Shown one piece after another: positions 42,237 to 50,484 of a stretch of DNA of 64,000 nt. Positions within the stretch are counted from its first letter, which is position 1; every line of letters starts with the position of its first letter. The stretch is from Thermohalobaculum sp039816045 (GTDB lineage: Bacteria; Pseudomonadota; Alphaproteobacteria; Rhodobacterales; Rhodobacteraceae), in contig JBCBYB010000007.1 in assembly GCA_039816045.1 (NCBI GenBank), forward strand, positions 62,001-126,000, read 5' to 3'. Position numbers and translations under genes: made by a program. The notes under the pieces were generated by a model. It was not told the origin of the DNA and made no database searches. It saw only the letters and a list, made by a program, of their open reading frames with translations.

Positions 42237-44222
42237 CTAGTCGTCGCTGCCGCCGAGATAGTCGTCGGTGGTGCGCACGCGCGGACGCTCGCCAAAGCTG
42301 AATGGCGCGCTGTCGGAATGGAACTGTGCTTTCACCCGGCAGTCATCGCACATCTGGATCAGCTTGGCGTTGTCGGAGTTCTGGAACATCGCGTGCGTGG
42401 AGAGCTTCTCGGTGATCCGCTCGATGGTGGATTTTACGCCGAAGAGCTTGCCGCATTCGATGCAGGCGAAGGGCTCTTCCTCTTTCAGCGTGCGCGGGGT
42501 GAGGGCGGCATCGGAGAGCTCGAGCTGCGGAACGAGGGTGATTGCGCTCTCGGGGCAGAGCCCGGCGCAGAGCCCGCACTGGATGCAGGCCTCCTCGCGA
42601 AAGGTGAGCTCCGGGCGGTCCGGGTTGTCGCCAAGGGCGCCGGTCGGGCAGAGCCCGGCACAGGAGAGACAGAGCGTGCAGGCATCGGGGTTCACCACAA
42701 CCGCCCCGTAAGGGGCGCCGGTGGGGAGGGGCACGGGCGTCTCCGTTGCCCCGCCCGCCAACGCGCGCGCGGCGAGCCGGACGGTCTCGCGGCGGCCGCC
42801 TGCCGCGAGGATCGGGTCGGCACCGTGCGGCTCCGGCGCCTCGCCGTGGAGCAGCTCCATCAGCGCGTCGGGGTCCTGTTCCTCGACGAGCCGCAGCCGG
42901 GTGCCGCCCGCGGTGCCGGCGACGATGGCCTCCGCGACTGCCATCTCGGCGCGCATCGGCTCGATCTCCGCTTTCGGCCCGGCCAGAAGATCCACACCGG
43001 AGAACCCGAGGCCGAGGGCTGCCAGCTGCTCCGCATGACCGAAGGCCGCGAGCGCCGTCACCTCCAACGGGATCACATCGGCTGGCAAACCCCGGCCGAA
43101 GCGTGCGCCGAGTCGGATCATCTCCGCCCCGTGGCCGTCATGGACGAGCAGCCGCGGGGCTTCGCCGCCGGCCGTGCGATAGGCCTCGGCGAGTGTGCGC
43201 ATCCGGCGGAAGAGGAAATCGACCGGCGGCTCCACGCTGGCCGCGGCTCCCGAAGGGCAGACGGCAGCGCAAGCACCGCACCCGGCACAGACCCGCGGGT
43301 CGATGGAGATATGATCCCCGTTCGGCGTGATCGCAGAGGTCGGACAGACCGAGAGGCACCGGGTGCAGCCGGTCTGCTCCGCACGCGAATGGGCACAGAG
43401 CGCCTCGGTCACCGCGATGTGCAGCGTCTTCTCGAAGGTGCCGACCAGCTGTGACGCATCGAACAGCACCCGCTCCAGACCGACCGGGTCGCTCGGCTCG
43501 GCGCGGATATAGCCGTCGCGCTTCCAATGGGCGGGAACCAGCGGCTGGTCCCCCGACAGGTCCACCACAATGTCGCATTCCGACCGGGCGCCATTGGTCG
43601 CAGAGCCAAAGCTCCGTGCGCCCCGTCCGCCGGGTTCGAGGGTGGCAAACCCATCGACCTCGAGCGCGAAGGCTCCGAGCGCGCCGGTCAGCCGGGTGAT
43701 CCGCCCCCGCACGATATCCATGGTGGCGGCGGGGGGCAGCACATCCTCGCCGTCGGTCACCATCGCGGTGACGCTGAGCACGCCAGCCAGTCGCTCCGCC
43801 GCGGGCATGACCACTGCGGCAGGGCCGTAGACCAGGCAGACGCCCTCGCTCTCCACATCCATCGCGGGCACGACCGGCGGCGTGAGCTGCGCCTCGGCCA
43901 CCAGTGCTGCCATCTTGGGCCCAGCCGGCGCTTCGGCCCAGCCCGCACGGTCGCGGATGTCCACACAGGTGAGCCGATCGTCGGCGCCAAGATCCTCGGC
44001 GAGTTCGGCGAAGGCCTCCGCCTCCTGCCCGCAGGCGATCACGACCCTGCCACCCGAGGACAGCGCCGCTTCCGCGGCCGCGGCCTCGCCCCGACAGAGA
44101 TGACGGTGCACCGTGTCGCAACCGACCCCCGTGGCCGCCCGGATCGCCGCTGCATCCGGCGTCATTGTTCCGAGGCAGTCGCAGAGCAAGAGCCGCGCAG
44201 GCGGCTGGTCGGGGTCGGCCAT
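42237..44222 (-). CDS. Multi-[4Fe-4S] ferredoxin-type protein
   Basis: The 661-residue cytoplasmic protein has at least four ferredoxin-type cysteine motifs: CTRCLSVCP (about 282-292), CAGCGACAAVCP (about 306-320), CTLCLSCAGLCP (about 511-524) and CIQCGLCAGLCP (about 544-557). Further pairs are CIECG near 585 and CDDCR near 620, perhaps zinc. The N-terminal region, LLLCDCLGTMTPDAAAIRA, and VIACGQEAEAF recall HdrA-like or cobyrinate-like folds but are not matched to a known family. The total suggests an electron carrier or cluster-assembly protein. It is divergent from the DUF3305 gene, with a 213-base promoter gap. It is the largest member of the maturation set. Confidence 0.82.
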   Translation of the reverse strand: MADPDQPPARLLLCDCLGTMTPDAAAIRAATGVGCDTVHRHLCRGEAAAAEAALSSGGRVVIACGQEAEAFAELAEDLGADDRLTCVDIRDRAGWAEAPAGPKMAALVAEAQLTPPVVPAMDVESEGVCLVYGPAAVVMPAAERLAGVLSVTAMVTDGEDVLPPAATMDIVRGRITRLTGALGAFALEVDGFATLEPGGRGARSFGSATNGARSECDIVVDLSGDQPLVPAHWKRDGYIRAEPSDPVGLERVLFDASQLVGTFEKTLHIAVTEALCAHSRAEQTGCTRCLSVCPTSAITPNGDHISIDPRVCAGCGACAAVCPSGAAASVEPPVDFLFRRMRTLAEAYRTAGGEAPRLLVHDGHGAEMIRLGARFGRGLPADVIPLEVTALAAFGHAEQLAALGLGFSGVDLLAGPKAEIEPMRAEMAVAEAIVAGTAGGTRLRLVEEQDPDALMELLHGEAPEPHGADPILAAGGRRETVRLAARALAGGATETPVPLPTGAPYGAVVVNPDACTLCLSCAGLCPTGALGDNPDRPELTFREEACIQCGLCAGLCPESAITLVPQLELSDAALTPRTLKEEEPFACIECGKLFGVKSTIERITEKLSTHAMFQNSDNAKLIQMCDDCRVKAQFHSDSAPFSFGERPRVRTTDDYLGGSDD

Positions 44223-44435
44223 GCATGTCTCCCTTGGGTCCTGTGGGCGCCGGGCGCGCCTCTGACCTGGATGCGAGCCTAGGGGTCATTCGCGGTCTCA
44301 TGCAAGAGCACCGGGGCATTTTGGTCGGATATTCTAACCAGTGGAAAACACATGGTCTTGGCAAGGGCCATGCGTGGGGCCCATAGTCTGCGCAAGGCGA
44401 CGCAGAGCGCCCCCATATCCACAGGGAGACGCCGC

Positions 44436-45002
44436 ATGACCGAGAGATCGCAGTCCATCCGCATCGGTGTGGTGATCCGGCGCCAGCCGGGGGCGACACG
44501 CTGGGCGCGCTGGGTCTGGCGGGCGGTGGCGGTGCTGCCGGGGGCTGCGGACGCGGACTGGGTCGAGATGCGCCGCGATGGCGAGGCGATCGAGTACCAC
44601 GCGGCCACCGTTCCGCTCGAGCTGCACCGCGCCGAGACCGAGGCCTACCGGGTCGCGCTCTCGAACGAGCCGCCGGTGGTCTATGCGATTTTGCGTCCGG
44701 ACGAGGATGAGGACAGCGACCGTGAGCTCTCGGTGCATCTGGTGACGGCCTCGCCCTTCGAGGCGCAGGATTATCAGGACAGCGGCGAGGAGATCGTCGA
44801 GCCCCTGCCGATGCCGCCAGCGCTGGTTGCCTGGATCAGCCGTTTTGTCGAACAGCACCACGTCGACGAGGAGTTCAAAAAGCGCAAGCGGCGCGGGCTC
44901 GATGAGGGACCGCGGGAGGACGGCCGGGGCGATCCGCGCATCCGCGGCGTCTCCGACATCTACCGCAGCCCTGCGGGGCAGAAGGCCCGGAGGCTCCATT
45001 GA
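44436..45002 (+). CDS. DUF3305 family protein
   Basis: The 188-residue product begins ERSQSIRIGVVIRRQPG and has ATRWARWVWRAVAVLPG, the hallmark of DUF3305. The family is coupled with DUF3306 and formate dehydrogenase genes in alphaproteobacteria. The C-terminal part is rich in Asp/Glu and then Lys/Arg (EEFKKRKRRGLDEG), likely disordered. A ribosome site, AGGGAG, sits before ATG 44436. Its stop overlaps the DUF3306 start. Function is unknown, with assembly of the enzyme as the usual suggestion. Confidence 0.88.
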   Translation: MTERSQSIRIGVVIRRQPGATRWARWVWRAVAVLPGAADADWVEMRRDGEAIEYHAATVPLELHRAETEAYRVALSNEPPVVYAILRPDEDEDSDRELSVHLVTASPFEAQDYQDSGEEIVEPLPMPPALVAWISRFVEQHHVDEEFKKRKRRGLDEGPREDGRGDPRIRGVSDIYRSPAGQKARRLH

Positions 45003-45640
45003 GCACGCGGGATCGCGAGGAAGGCTTTCTCAGCCGCTGGTCCCGGCGCAAGCTGGAGCCGGAGCTAGAGCCGGAGGGTGTTGAGGCGCCCGTCGAGGCC
45101 GAACCGGCCGAGGCCGCGCCCGAGCCCGAGAAGACTGAGGCCGAAGTTCTGGAGGAGCTTGGTCTGCCGGAGCCCGAGAGCCTCGGCAAAGGGGATGATT
45201 TCAGCGCGTTCATGAAAAAGGCGGTGCCTGAGCAGCTGAGGCGCCGGGCGTTGCGGCGGCTCTGGCTCACCGATCCGGTGCTCGCCAATCTCGACGAGAT
45301 GGTTGACTACGGCGAAGATTTCACCGATGCGGCGACGGTCGTGGCCAATCTGACGACCGCCTATCAGGTCGGGCGCGGGTTCAAGCCCGATCCGGCGGAG
45401 GAGGTGCCGGAGGAGGCCGAGGCGGAGGTTGCAGAGACCGAAGCGGCGCAGGAAGCGGAGGAGGTCGAGGCTGCCCCCGCGCCTGCCCCGGAGCCTGAAA
45501 TCCAGCAGGAAGAGCCCGTTGCTCTGGCTGAAGCGGGTCCTCCCGAGCGTGCGCCTGCCCCCCAACCGGATCCCCGGCCCGAGGCGGCGCCGCAATACGC
45601 TCGGCCCCGCCGGATGCGTTTTGTGTCCGGGGCGGATTAG
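44999..45640 (+). CDS. DUF3306 family protein
   Basis: The 213-residue protein starts from a TTG at 44999 that overlaps the DUF3305 stop (TTGA). It reads STRDREEGFLSRWSRRKLEPE, with the FLSRWSRRK motif of DUF3306, then KGDDFSAFMKKAVPEQLRRRALRRLWLTDPVLANLDEMVDYGEDFTDA, the conserved core. The second half is very rich in Glu, Ala and Pro (for example EVPEEAEAEVAETEAAQEAEEVE), likely disordered, and ends RRMRFVSGAD. The family partners DUF3305 near formate dehydrogenases; its job is not known. Confidence 0.87.
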   Translation: MSTRDREEGFLSRWSRRKLEPELEPEGVEAPVEAEPAEAAPEPEKTEAEVLEELGLPEPESLGKGDDFSAFMKKAVPEQLRRRALRRLWLTDPVLANLDEMVDYGEDFTDAATVVANLTTAYQVGRGFKPDPAEEVPEEAEAEVAETEAAQEAEEVEAAPAPAPEPEIQQEEPVALAEAGPPERAPAPQPDPRPEAAPQYARPRRMRFVSGAD

Positions 45641-45710
45641 GATGTCACCAAACGGGACGGCCTTTCCGCGGAGTGAAATTCCCCTGCGGCAATGGGTCAT
45701 CAGCCCTTGA

Positions 45711-45746
45711 TCGGCGGATAAACCGATTGACCGCCTGTTTTCTTTT
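45711..45746 (+). terminator. Possible terminator/attenuator between DUF3306 and the chaperone gene
   Basis: GGCGG at 45713-45717 pairs with CCGCC at 45731-45735, with an overlapping ATCGG/CCGAT alternative, followed by a T-rich tract TGTTTTCTTTTG. It may separate the DUF3305/DUF3306 unit from torD-fdhAB. Confidence 0.45.
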
Positions 45747-45805
45747 GCTAGCCTGAAAAAAAAATTTAATGCCGGCGTCACGCTAATGCCGGTTCGGGAG
45801 AGACG

Positions 45806-46420
45806 ATGACCAATCCGGAGTCCTCGGGGCTTCCCCCTTCCGTTGTGGAGGAGGATCGCCTTCGAGCAGACCTCTACGACATCCTTGCGGCGCTGCTGGC
45901 GCGGCCGCCGGAGCGGGATCTGATCGACCGGGTGTCGCGGTTAGACGGCGACGAGACGCCGCTTGGATCCGCGATCGGCGCCCTGTCGCGGGTTGCCAAA
46001 GCCAGCACCGAGAAGGCGGTCGAGCGCGAGTTCAACGCGCTGTTTATCGGCCTCGCGCGCGGCGAGCTCCTGCCCTATGCCAGCTACTACATGACCGGGT
46101 TCCTGCACGAGAAGCCGTTGGCGCTGCTGCGCGGCGACATGAGCAAGCTCGGCATCGCCCGCTCGCCCGACACCAAGGACCCCGAGGACAACATCGCCAG
46201 CCTCTGCGAGATGATGGCGGGGCTGATCCTCGGCCGCTTCGGAGAGCCGGCGGATTTGACCACGCAGCGCGACTTCTATGCCGCGCATATCGGGCCCTGG
46301 GCGGGCCATTTCTTCACGGATCTGGAGGGGGCCAAGGGCTCGGTCTTCTATGCGCCGGTGGGAGCCATCGGGCGCATCTTTATGGAGATCGAGCGCGAGG
46401 CGTTTCGGATGGGGGCCTGA
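45806..46420 (+). CDS. TorD-family molybdoenzyme chaperone
   Basis: The 204-residue all-helical protein resembles the TorD/DmsD/NarJ group that binds Tat signal sequences and immature molybdoenzymes. Visible features are EEDRLRADLYDILAALLARPP, the loop LARGELLPYASYYMTGFLHEKPLALLRGDM (conserved Tyr/Ser-Tyr-Tyr and Phe), and DFYAAHIGPWAGHFFTDLEGAKGSVFYAPVG. It lies 60 bases before the Tat-signal gene and 340 bases before fdhA, so it very likely escorts the FdhA precursor. A GGGAGAGACG site precedes the start. Confidence 0.87.
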   Translation: MTNPESSGLPPSVVEEDRLRADLYDILAALLARPPERDLIDRVSRLDGDETPLGSAIGALSRVAKASTEKAVEREFNALFIGLARGELLPYASYYMTGFLHEKPLALLRGDMSKLGIARSPDTKDPEDNIASLCEMMAGLILGRFGEPADLTTQRDFYAAHIGPWAGHFFTDLEGAKGSVFYAPVGAIGRIFMEIEREAFRMGA

Positions 46421-46480
46421 GGCCTCAAAGAGCCGGCGGCGCGGGGCAATCCGGCCGCCAAAACAGGGGAGGAGAACCCG

Positions 46481-46681
46481 ATGACCGACGAGAAGGCGCG
46501 CGAAAGCCGCCGCGATTTCCTCAAGCTGGCCGCCACCGGTGCGCCGGCTGTGGCAGTTGCGGCCGTGGCGGGCGGCACATCTGCCGAGGCTGCGGTGCAC
46601 GGAGGCAACGCGGACGGCAAGGCGGCCGGTCTGCGCAAGACCGAGCATGTCGAGAAGTATCTGGAGAGCGCCCGGTTCTGA
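46481..46681 (+). CDS. Small Tat-signal protein of the formate dehydrogenase region
   Basis: The 66-residue product has a twin-arginine start, ESRRDFLKLAATGAPAVAVAAVAGGTSAEAAV, with Arg-Arg-Asp-Phe-Leu-Lys matching the Tat motif and an Ala-x-Ala cleavage site. The short mature part ends LRKTEHVEKYLESARF. This resembles the formate-dehydrogenase-region Tat target family (TIGR02811 by memory). A clear GGGGAGGAG precedes the start. It may escort or join the large subunit during export. Confidence 0.88.
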   Translation: MTDEKARESRRDFLKLAATGAPAVAVAAVAGGTSAEAAVHGGNADGKAAGLRKTEHVEKYLESARF

Positions 46682-46759
46682 GGGGATGCGCCAAGGGTGA
46701 CGGTTGCGTAGGCCCCGATCCCGGCGACACCCCCTGGCCTGGTCCAAGGGAGAGACGGA

Positions 46760-49657
46760 ATGCTTAGGAAAAAGACGAACGGGGTTGCGGGACGCCCCCG
46801 GAGCGCATCGCCGCTGGCCCAAATGGCGGCAAAATCGGTCGACCGGCGGAGCTTCCTCCGCGGCTCGGGTCTCGCGGTTGGCGGGTTGGCAGCCTTGGGC
46901 GCCACCGGCGGCACCGTGACCAAAGCCGAGGCGGCGACCGCCACCGGCAATGTCGAGATCATCAAATCGGTCTGCACCCACTGCTCGGTCGGCTGCACGG
47001 TTCTGGCGGAAGTCAGCGACGGTGTCTGGGTCGGCCAAGAGCCCGGCTGGGACAGCCCGTTCAACCTCGGGGCCCACTGCTCCAAGGGTGCGGCTGTTCG
47101 TGAGCACGCCCATGGCGAGCGCCGGCTGAAATACCCCACCAAGCTGCAGAACGGCGAGTGGGTCCGCATGTCCTGGGAGGACGCGATCAACGAGATCGGC
47201 GACGGGATGCTGAAGATCCGCGAAGAGAGCGGACCGGACAGCGTCTACTGGCTCGGCTCGGCGAAGCACAACAACGAGCAGGCCTATCTGTTCCGGAAGT
47301 TCGCGGCCTATTGGGGGACCAACAACGTCGACCACCAGGCGCGGATCTGTCACTCCACCACGGTCGCAGGTGTTGCCAACACCTGGGGCTACGGCGCGAT
47401 GACGAACAGCTACAACGACATCCACAACAGCCGCGCGATCTTCATCATCGGCGGCAACCCGGCCGAGGCGCACCCGGTCTCGCTGCTGCACGTGCTGAAG
47501 GCCAAGGAAGAGAACAACGCGCCGCTCATTGTCTGCGACCCGCGCTTCACGCGCACCGCGGCCCATGCGGATGAGTATGTGCGCTTCCGCCCCGGCACCG
47601 ATGTGGCGCTGATCTGGGGCATCCTGTGGCACATCTTCGAGAACAACTGGGAAGACAAAGAGTTCATCCGCACCCGCACCTGGGGTATGGACCAGATCAA
47701 GGCCGAAGTCGCGAAGTGGACCCCGGAAGAGGTCGAGCGCGTCACCGGCACCCCGGGCTCGCAGCTGCGCCGCGTCGCACGCCAGATGGCGAACAACCGC
47801 CCCGGCACGGTGATCTGGTGCATGGGTGGCACCCAGCACACCAACGGCAACAACAACACCCGCGCCTACTGCGTGCTGCAACTCGCCCTCGGCAACATGG
47901 GCAAAACCGGCGGCGGCACCAACATCTTCCGCGGCCATGACAACGTGCAGGGCGCGACCGATCTCGGCGTGCTGTCGCACACGCTGCCGGGCTACTACGG
48001 CCTCAAGACCGGGTCCTGGAAGCACTGGGCGCGCGTCTGGGCCGGGCCGGACAAGGGCACCGATGCCTGGAACAGCGAGTACGAGTATGTGCTCGGCCAG
48101 TTCCAGTCCAAGGAGATGATGGAGAGCAAGGGCATTCCCGTCAGCCGCTGGATCGACGGTGTGCTCGAGGACAAAGCCAACATCGACCAGCCGGACAATG
48201 TCCGTGCCATGGTGCTCTGGGGCCACGCGCCGAACTCTCAGACCCGCATGGTCGAGATGAACCAGGCCATGAACAAGCTCGACATGATGGTCGTGATCGA
48301 TCCGTATCCGACGGTCTCGGCGATCCTGCACGACCGTAAGGACGGGGTGTACCTGCTGCCGGCGTGTACGCAGTTCGAGACCCGTGGCTCGGTGACCGCG
48401 TCGAACCGCTCGATCCAGTGGCGCGACAAGGTGGTGGAGCCGCTCTTCGAGAGCAAGTCGGACCACGAGATCACCTATATGCTCGCCGAGAAGTTCGGCT
48501 TTGCCGAGCGGATGTTCCAGAACATCTCGATGGACACCGAGACCGAGCCGAACATCGAAGACATCACGCGCGAGTTCAACAAGGGCATGTGGACGGTCGG
48601 CTACACCGGCCAGAGCCCCGAGCGCATCAAGTCCCACATGGCGAACCAGCACACCTTCGACCGCACCACGCTGCAGGCGGTGGGCGGCCCGAACGACGGC
48701 GAGTACTACGGCATGCCGTGGCCGTCCTGGGGCACCGCGGAGATGGGCCATCCGGGCTCGCCGAACCTCTATGACATCTCGAAGCCGGTGGCTGAGGGTG
48801 GCATGGGCTTCCGCGCACGCTTCGGCGTCGAGCGGGACGGCGACAACATGCTGGCGGACGGTGTCTATCCGGTCGGTTCGGAGATCCAGGACGGATATCC
48901 CGAGTTCACCATGGCCATGCTCAAGGAGCTCGGCTGGGACGGCGACCTCACGGATGCCGAGCGCTCGATGATCGAGAGCATCGCGGGCGACAAGACCAAC
49001 TGGAAGACCGACCTCTCGGGCGGCATCCAGCGCGTCGCGATCAAGCATGGCTGCTGCCCCTATGGCAACGCCAAGGCTCGGACCGTGGTCTGGACCTTCC
49101 CGGATCCGGTGCCGCTGCACCGCGAGCCGCTCTACACCAACCGGCGTGATCTGGTTGCCGACTACCCGACCTATGACGACCGGAAGGCGTATCGCCTGCC
49201 AACCCTTTATGCGTCGATCCAAAAGAACGACTTCTCCAAGGACTACCCGATCATCCTGACCTCGGGCCGTCTTGTGGAGTATGAGGGCGGCGGCGACGAG
49301 ACCCGCTCGAACCCCTGGCTGGCCGAGCTCCAGCAGGAGATGTTCGTCGAGGTGAACCCGTTCGATGCCAACGGCCTTGGTATCCGCGACGGCGAGCAGG
49401 TCTGGGTCGAGGGCCCCGAGGGCGGCAAGGTCAAAGTGATGGCCATGGTCACCGAGCGGGTCGGCCGCGGCGTTGCGTTCATGCCCTTCCACTTCGGTGG
49501 GCACTTCCAGGGCGAGGACCGGCGCAGCCACTACCCCGCCGGAGCCGATCCATATGTGCTCGGCGAGAGCACCAACACCGCGCAGACCTATGGCTATGAC
49601 TCGGTCACCCAAATGCAGGAGACCAAGGCCACGCTCTGCAAGATTATGAAAGCGTAA
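46760..49657 (+). CDS. fdhA: Formate dehydrogenase alpha (catalytic) subunit, Cys form
   Basis: FdhA oxidises formate to carbon dioxide at a molybdenum or tungsten bis-pterin centre. The 965-residue product starts with a Tat signal (Arg29-Arg30-Ser-Phe-Leu-Arg). A [4Fe-4S] site follows: Cys72, Cys75, Cys79 and Cys107. The metal ligand is Cys197 in ARICHSTTVAG, next to the His used in catalysis; the frame has no in-frame TGA, so no selenocysteine. Further signatures are CDPRFTRTAAHADEYV, GTDVALIWGILWHIFE, MGGTQHTNGNNNTRA and LSGGIQRVAIKHGCCPYGN. Length agrees with respiratory FdhA. Mature enzyme is expected on the periplasmic face with FdhB. Confidence 0.95.
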   Translation: MLRKKTNGVAGRPRSASPLAQMAAKSVDRRSFLRGSGLAVGGLAALGATGGTVTKAEAATATGNVEIIKSVCTHCSVGCTVLAEVSDGVWVGQEPGWDSPFNLGAHCSKGAAVREHAHGERRLKYPTKLQNGEWVRMSWEDAINEIGDGMLKIREESGPDSVYWLGSAKHNNEQAYLFRKFAAYWGTNNVDHQARICHSTTVAGVANTWGYGAMTNSYNDIHNSRAIFIIGGNPAEAHPVSLLHVLKAKEENNAPLIVCDPRFTRTAAHADEYVRFRPGTDVALIWGILWHIFENNWEDKEFIRTRTWGMDQIKAEVAKWTPEEVERVTGTPGSQLRRVARQMANNRPGTVIWCMGGTQHTNGNNNTRAYCVLQLALGNMGKTGGGTNIFRGHDNVQGATDLGVLSHTLPGYYGLKTGSWKHWARVWAGPDKGTDAWNSEYEYVLGQFQSKEMMESKGIPVSRWIDGVLEDKANIDQPDNVRAMVLWGHAPNSQTRMVEMNQAMNKLDMMVVIDPYPTVSAILHDRKDGVYLLPACTQFETRGSVTASNRSIQWRDKVVEPLFESKSDHEITYMLAEKFGFAERMFQNISMDTETEPNIEDITREFNKGMWTVGYTGQSPERIKSHMANQHTFDRTTLQAVGGPNDGEYYGMPWPSWGTAEMGHPGSPNLYDISKPVAEGGMGFRARFGVERDGDNMLADGVYPVGSEIQDGYPEFTMAMLKELGWDGDLTDAERSMIESIAGDKTNWKTDLSGGIQRVAIKHGCCPYGNAKARTVVWTFPDPVPLHREPLYTNRRDLVADYPTYDDRKAYRLPTLYASIQKNDFSKDYPIILTSGRLVEYEGGGDETRSNPWLAELQQEMFVEVNPFDANGLGIRDGEQVWVEGPEGGKVKVMAMVTERVGRGVAFMPFHFGGHFQGEDRRSHYPAGADPYVLGESTNTAQTYGYDSVTQMQETKATLCKIMKA

Positions 49658-49671
49658 GGGAGGACTGAGAC

Positions 49672-50280
49672 ATGGCACTCGGAGGACAGGCTCGCGCCAA
49701 GTTCTTGTGCGACGCCGAGCGGTGCATCGAATGCAATGCCTGCGTCACCGCCTGCAAGAACGAGCACGAGGTGCCCTGGGGCATCAACCGGCGCCGCGTT
49801 GTGACCATCTCGGACGGCACGCCGGGCGAGCGGTCGATCTCGGTCGCCTGCATGCACTGCTCGGATGCGCCTTGCATGGCGGTGTGCCCGGTGGACTGCT
49901 TCTACCAGACCGATGACGGTGTGGTGCTGCACTCCAAGGATCTCTGCATCGGCTGCGGCTATTGCTTCTATGCATGCCCGTTCGGCGCGCCGCAGTATCC
50001 GCAGGCAGGCAACTTCGGTTCGCGCGGCAAGATGGACAAGTGCACCTTCTGCGCCGGCGGCCCGGAGGAGGACACCTCGAAAGCGGAGTTCGCCAAATAC
50101 GGGCGGAACCGGATCGCAGAAGGCAAGCTGCCGATCTGCGCCGAGATGTGCGCAACCAAGGCTCTGCTCGCGGGTGATGGGGACGACGTCTCCGACATCT
50201 ACCGCGAGCGTGTGGTGGCCCGCGGCTTCGGCTCGGGCGCCTGGGGCTGGGGCACCGCCTACGATCAGAAAGCCAACTAA
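49672..50280 (+). CDS. fdhB: Formate dehydrogenase beta (iron-sulfur) subunit
   Basis: The 202-residue product has the four-cluster arrangement of FdhB/NarH-type electron-transfer subunits: CDAERCIECNACVTACKNEHEVPW, CMHCSDAPCMAVCPVDC, CIGCGYCFYACPFGAPQ and CTFCAGG to CAEMCATKALL. It carries electrons from FdhA to the cytochrome b subunit. There is no signal peptide; such subunits travel with FdhA through the Tat pathway. It lies 14 bases after fdhA. A strong terminator follows 24 bases after the stop, which separates it from fdhG. Confidence 0.95.
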   Translation: MALGGQARAKFLCDAERCIECNACVTACKNEHEVPWGINRRRVVTISDGTPGERSISVACMHCSDAPCMAVCPVDCFYQTDDGVVLHSKDLCIGCGYCFYACPFGAPQYPQAGNFGSRGKMDKCTFCAGGPEEDTSKAEFAKYGRNRIAEGKLPICAEMCATKALLAGDGDDVSDIYRERVVARGFGSGAWGWGTAYDQKAN

Positions 50281-50304
50281 GGCTTTCGGCCGGACTGACA
50301 TTCG

Positions 50305-50336
50305 GGCCGCGCGGGGGAAACCTCGCGCGGCCTTTT
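50305..50336 (+). terminator. Rho-independent terminator after fdhB
   Basis: GGCCGCGCGGGG and CCTCGCGCGGCC form a twelve-pair stem (one G-T) around AAA, followed by TTTT. It starts 25 bases after the fdhB stop. This is the strongest terminator seen in the window. Confidence 0.9.
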
Positions 50337-50484
50337 CCGTGGTTTGTCGCGTTTGATCGGCCACAGTCTGGGTAATCAGGCCGAATCCATCGGGTTCTCC
50401 TTGCATCTGTCACAAAACCGCCGACCATCACAATTTCGTGAGGCGGCCTCGGCCGTCAGCGCAACGCTGCTGGGGAGCAGGGAC

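Noticed and set aside
46760..49657. Selenocysteine in formate dehydrogenase
   Set aside because: The frame is uninterrupted and the metal ligand position is Cys197 (TGT).
45941..49678. Very long open frame on the minus strand opposite fdhA and torD
   Set aside because: It is antisense to well-supported genes, has no family motif and reflects high GC codon bias.
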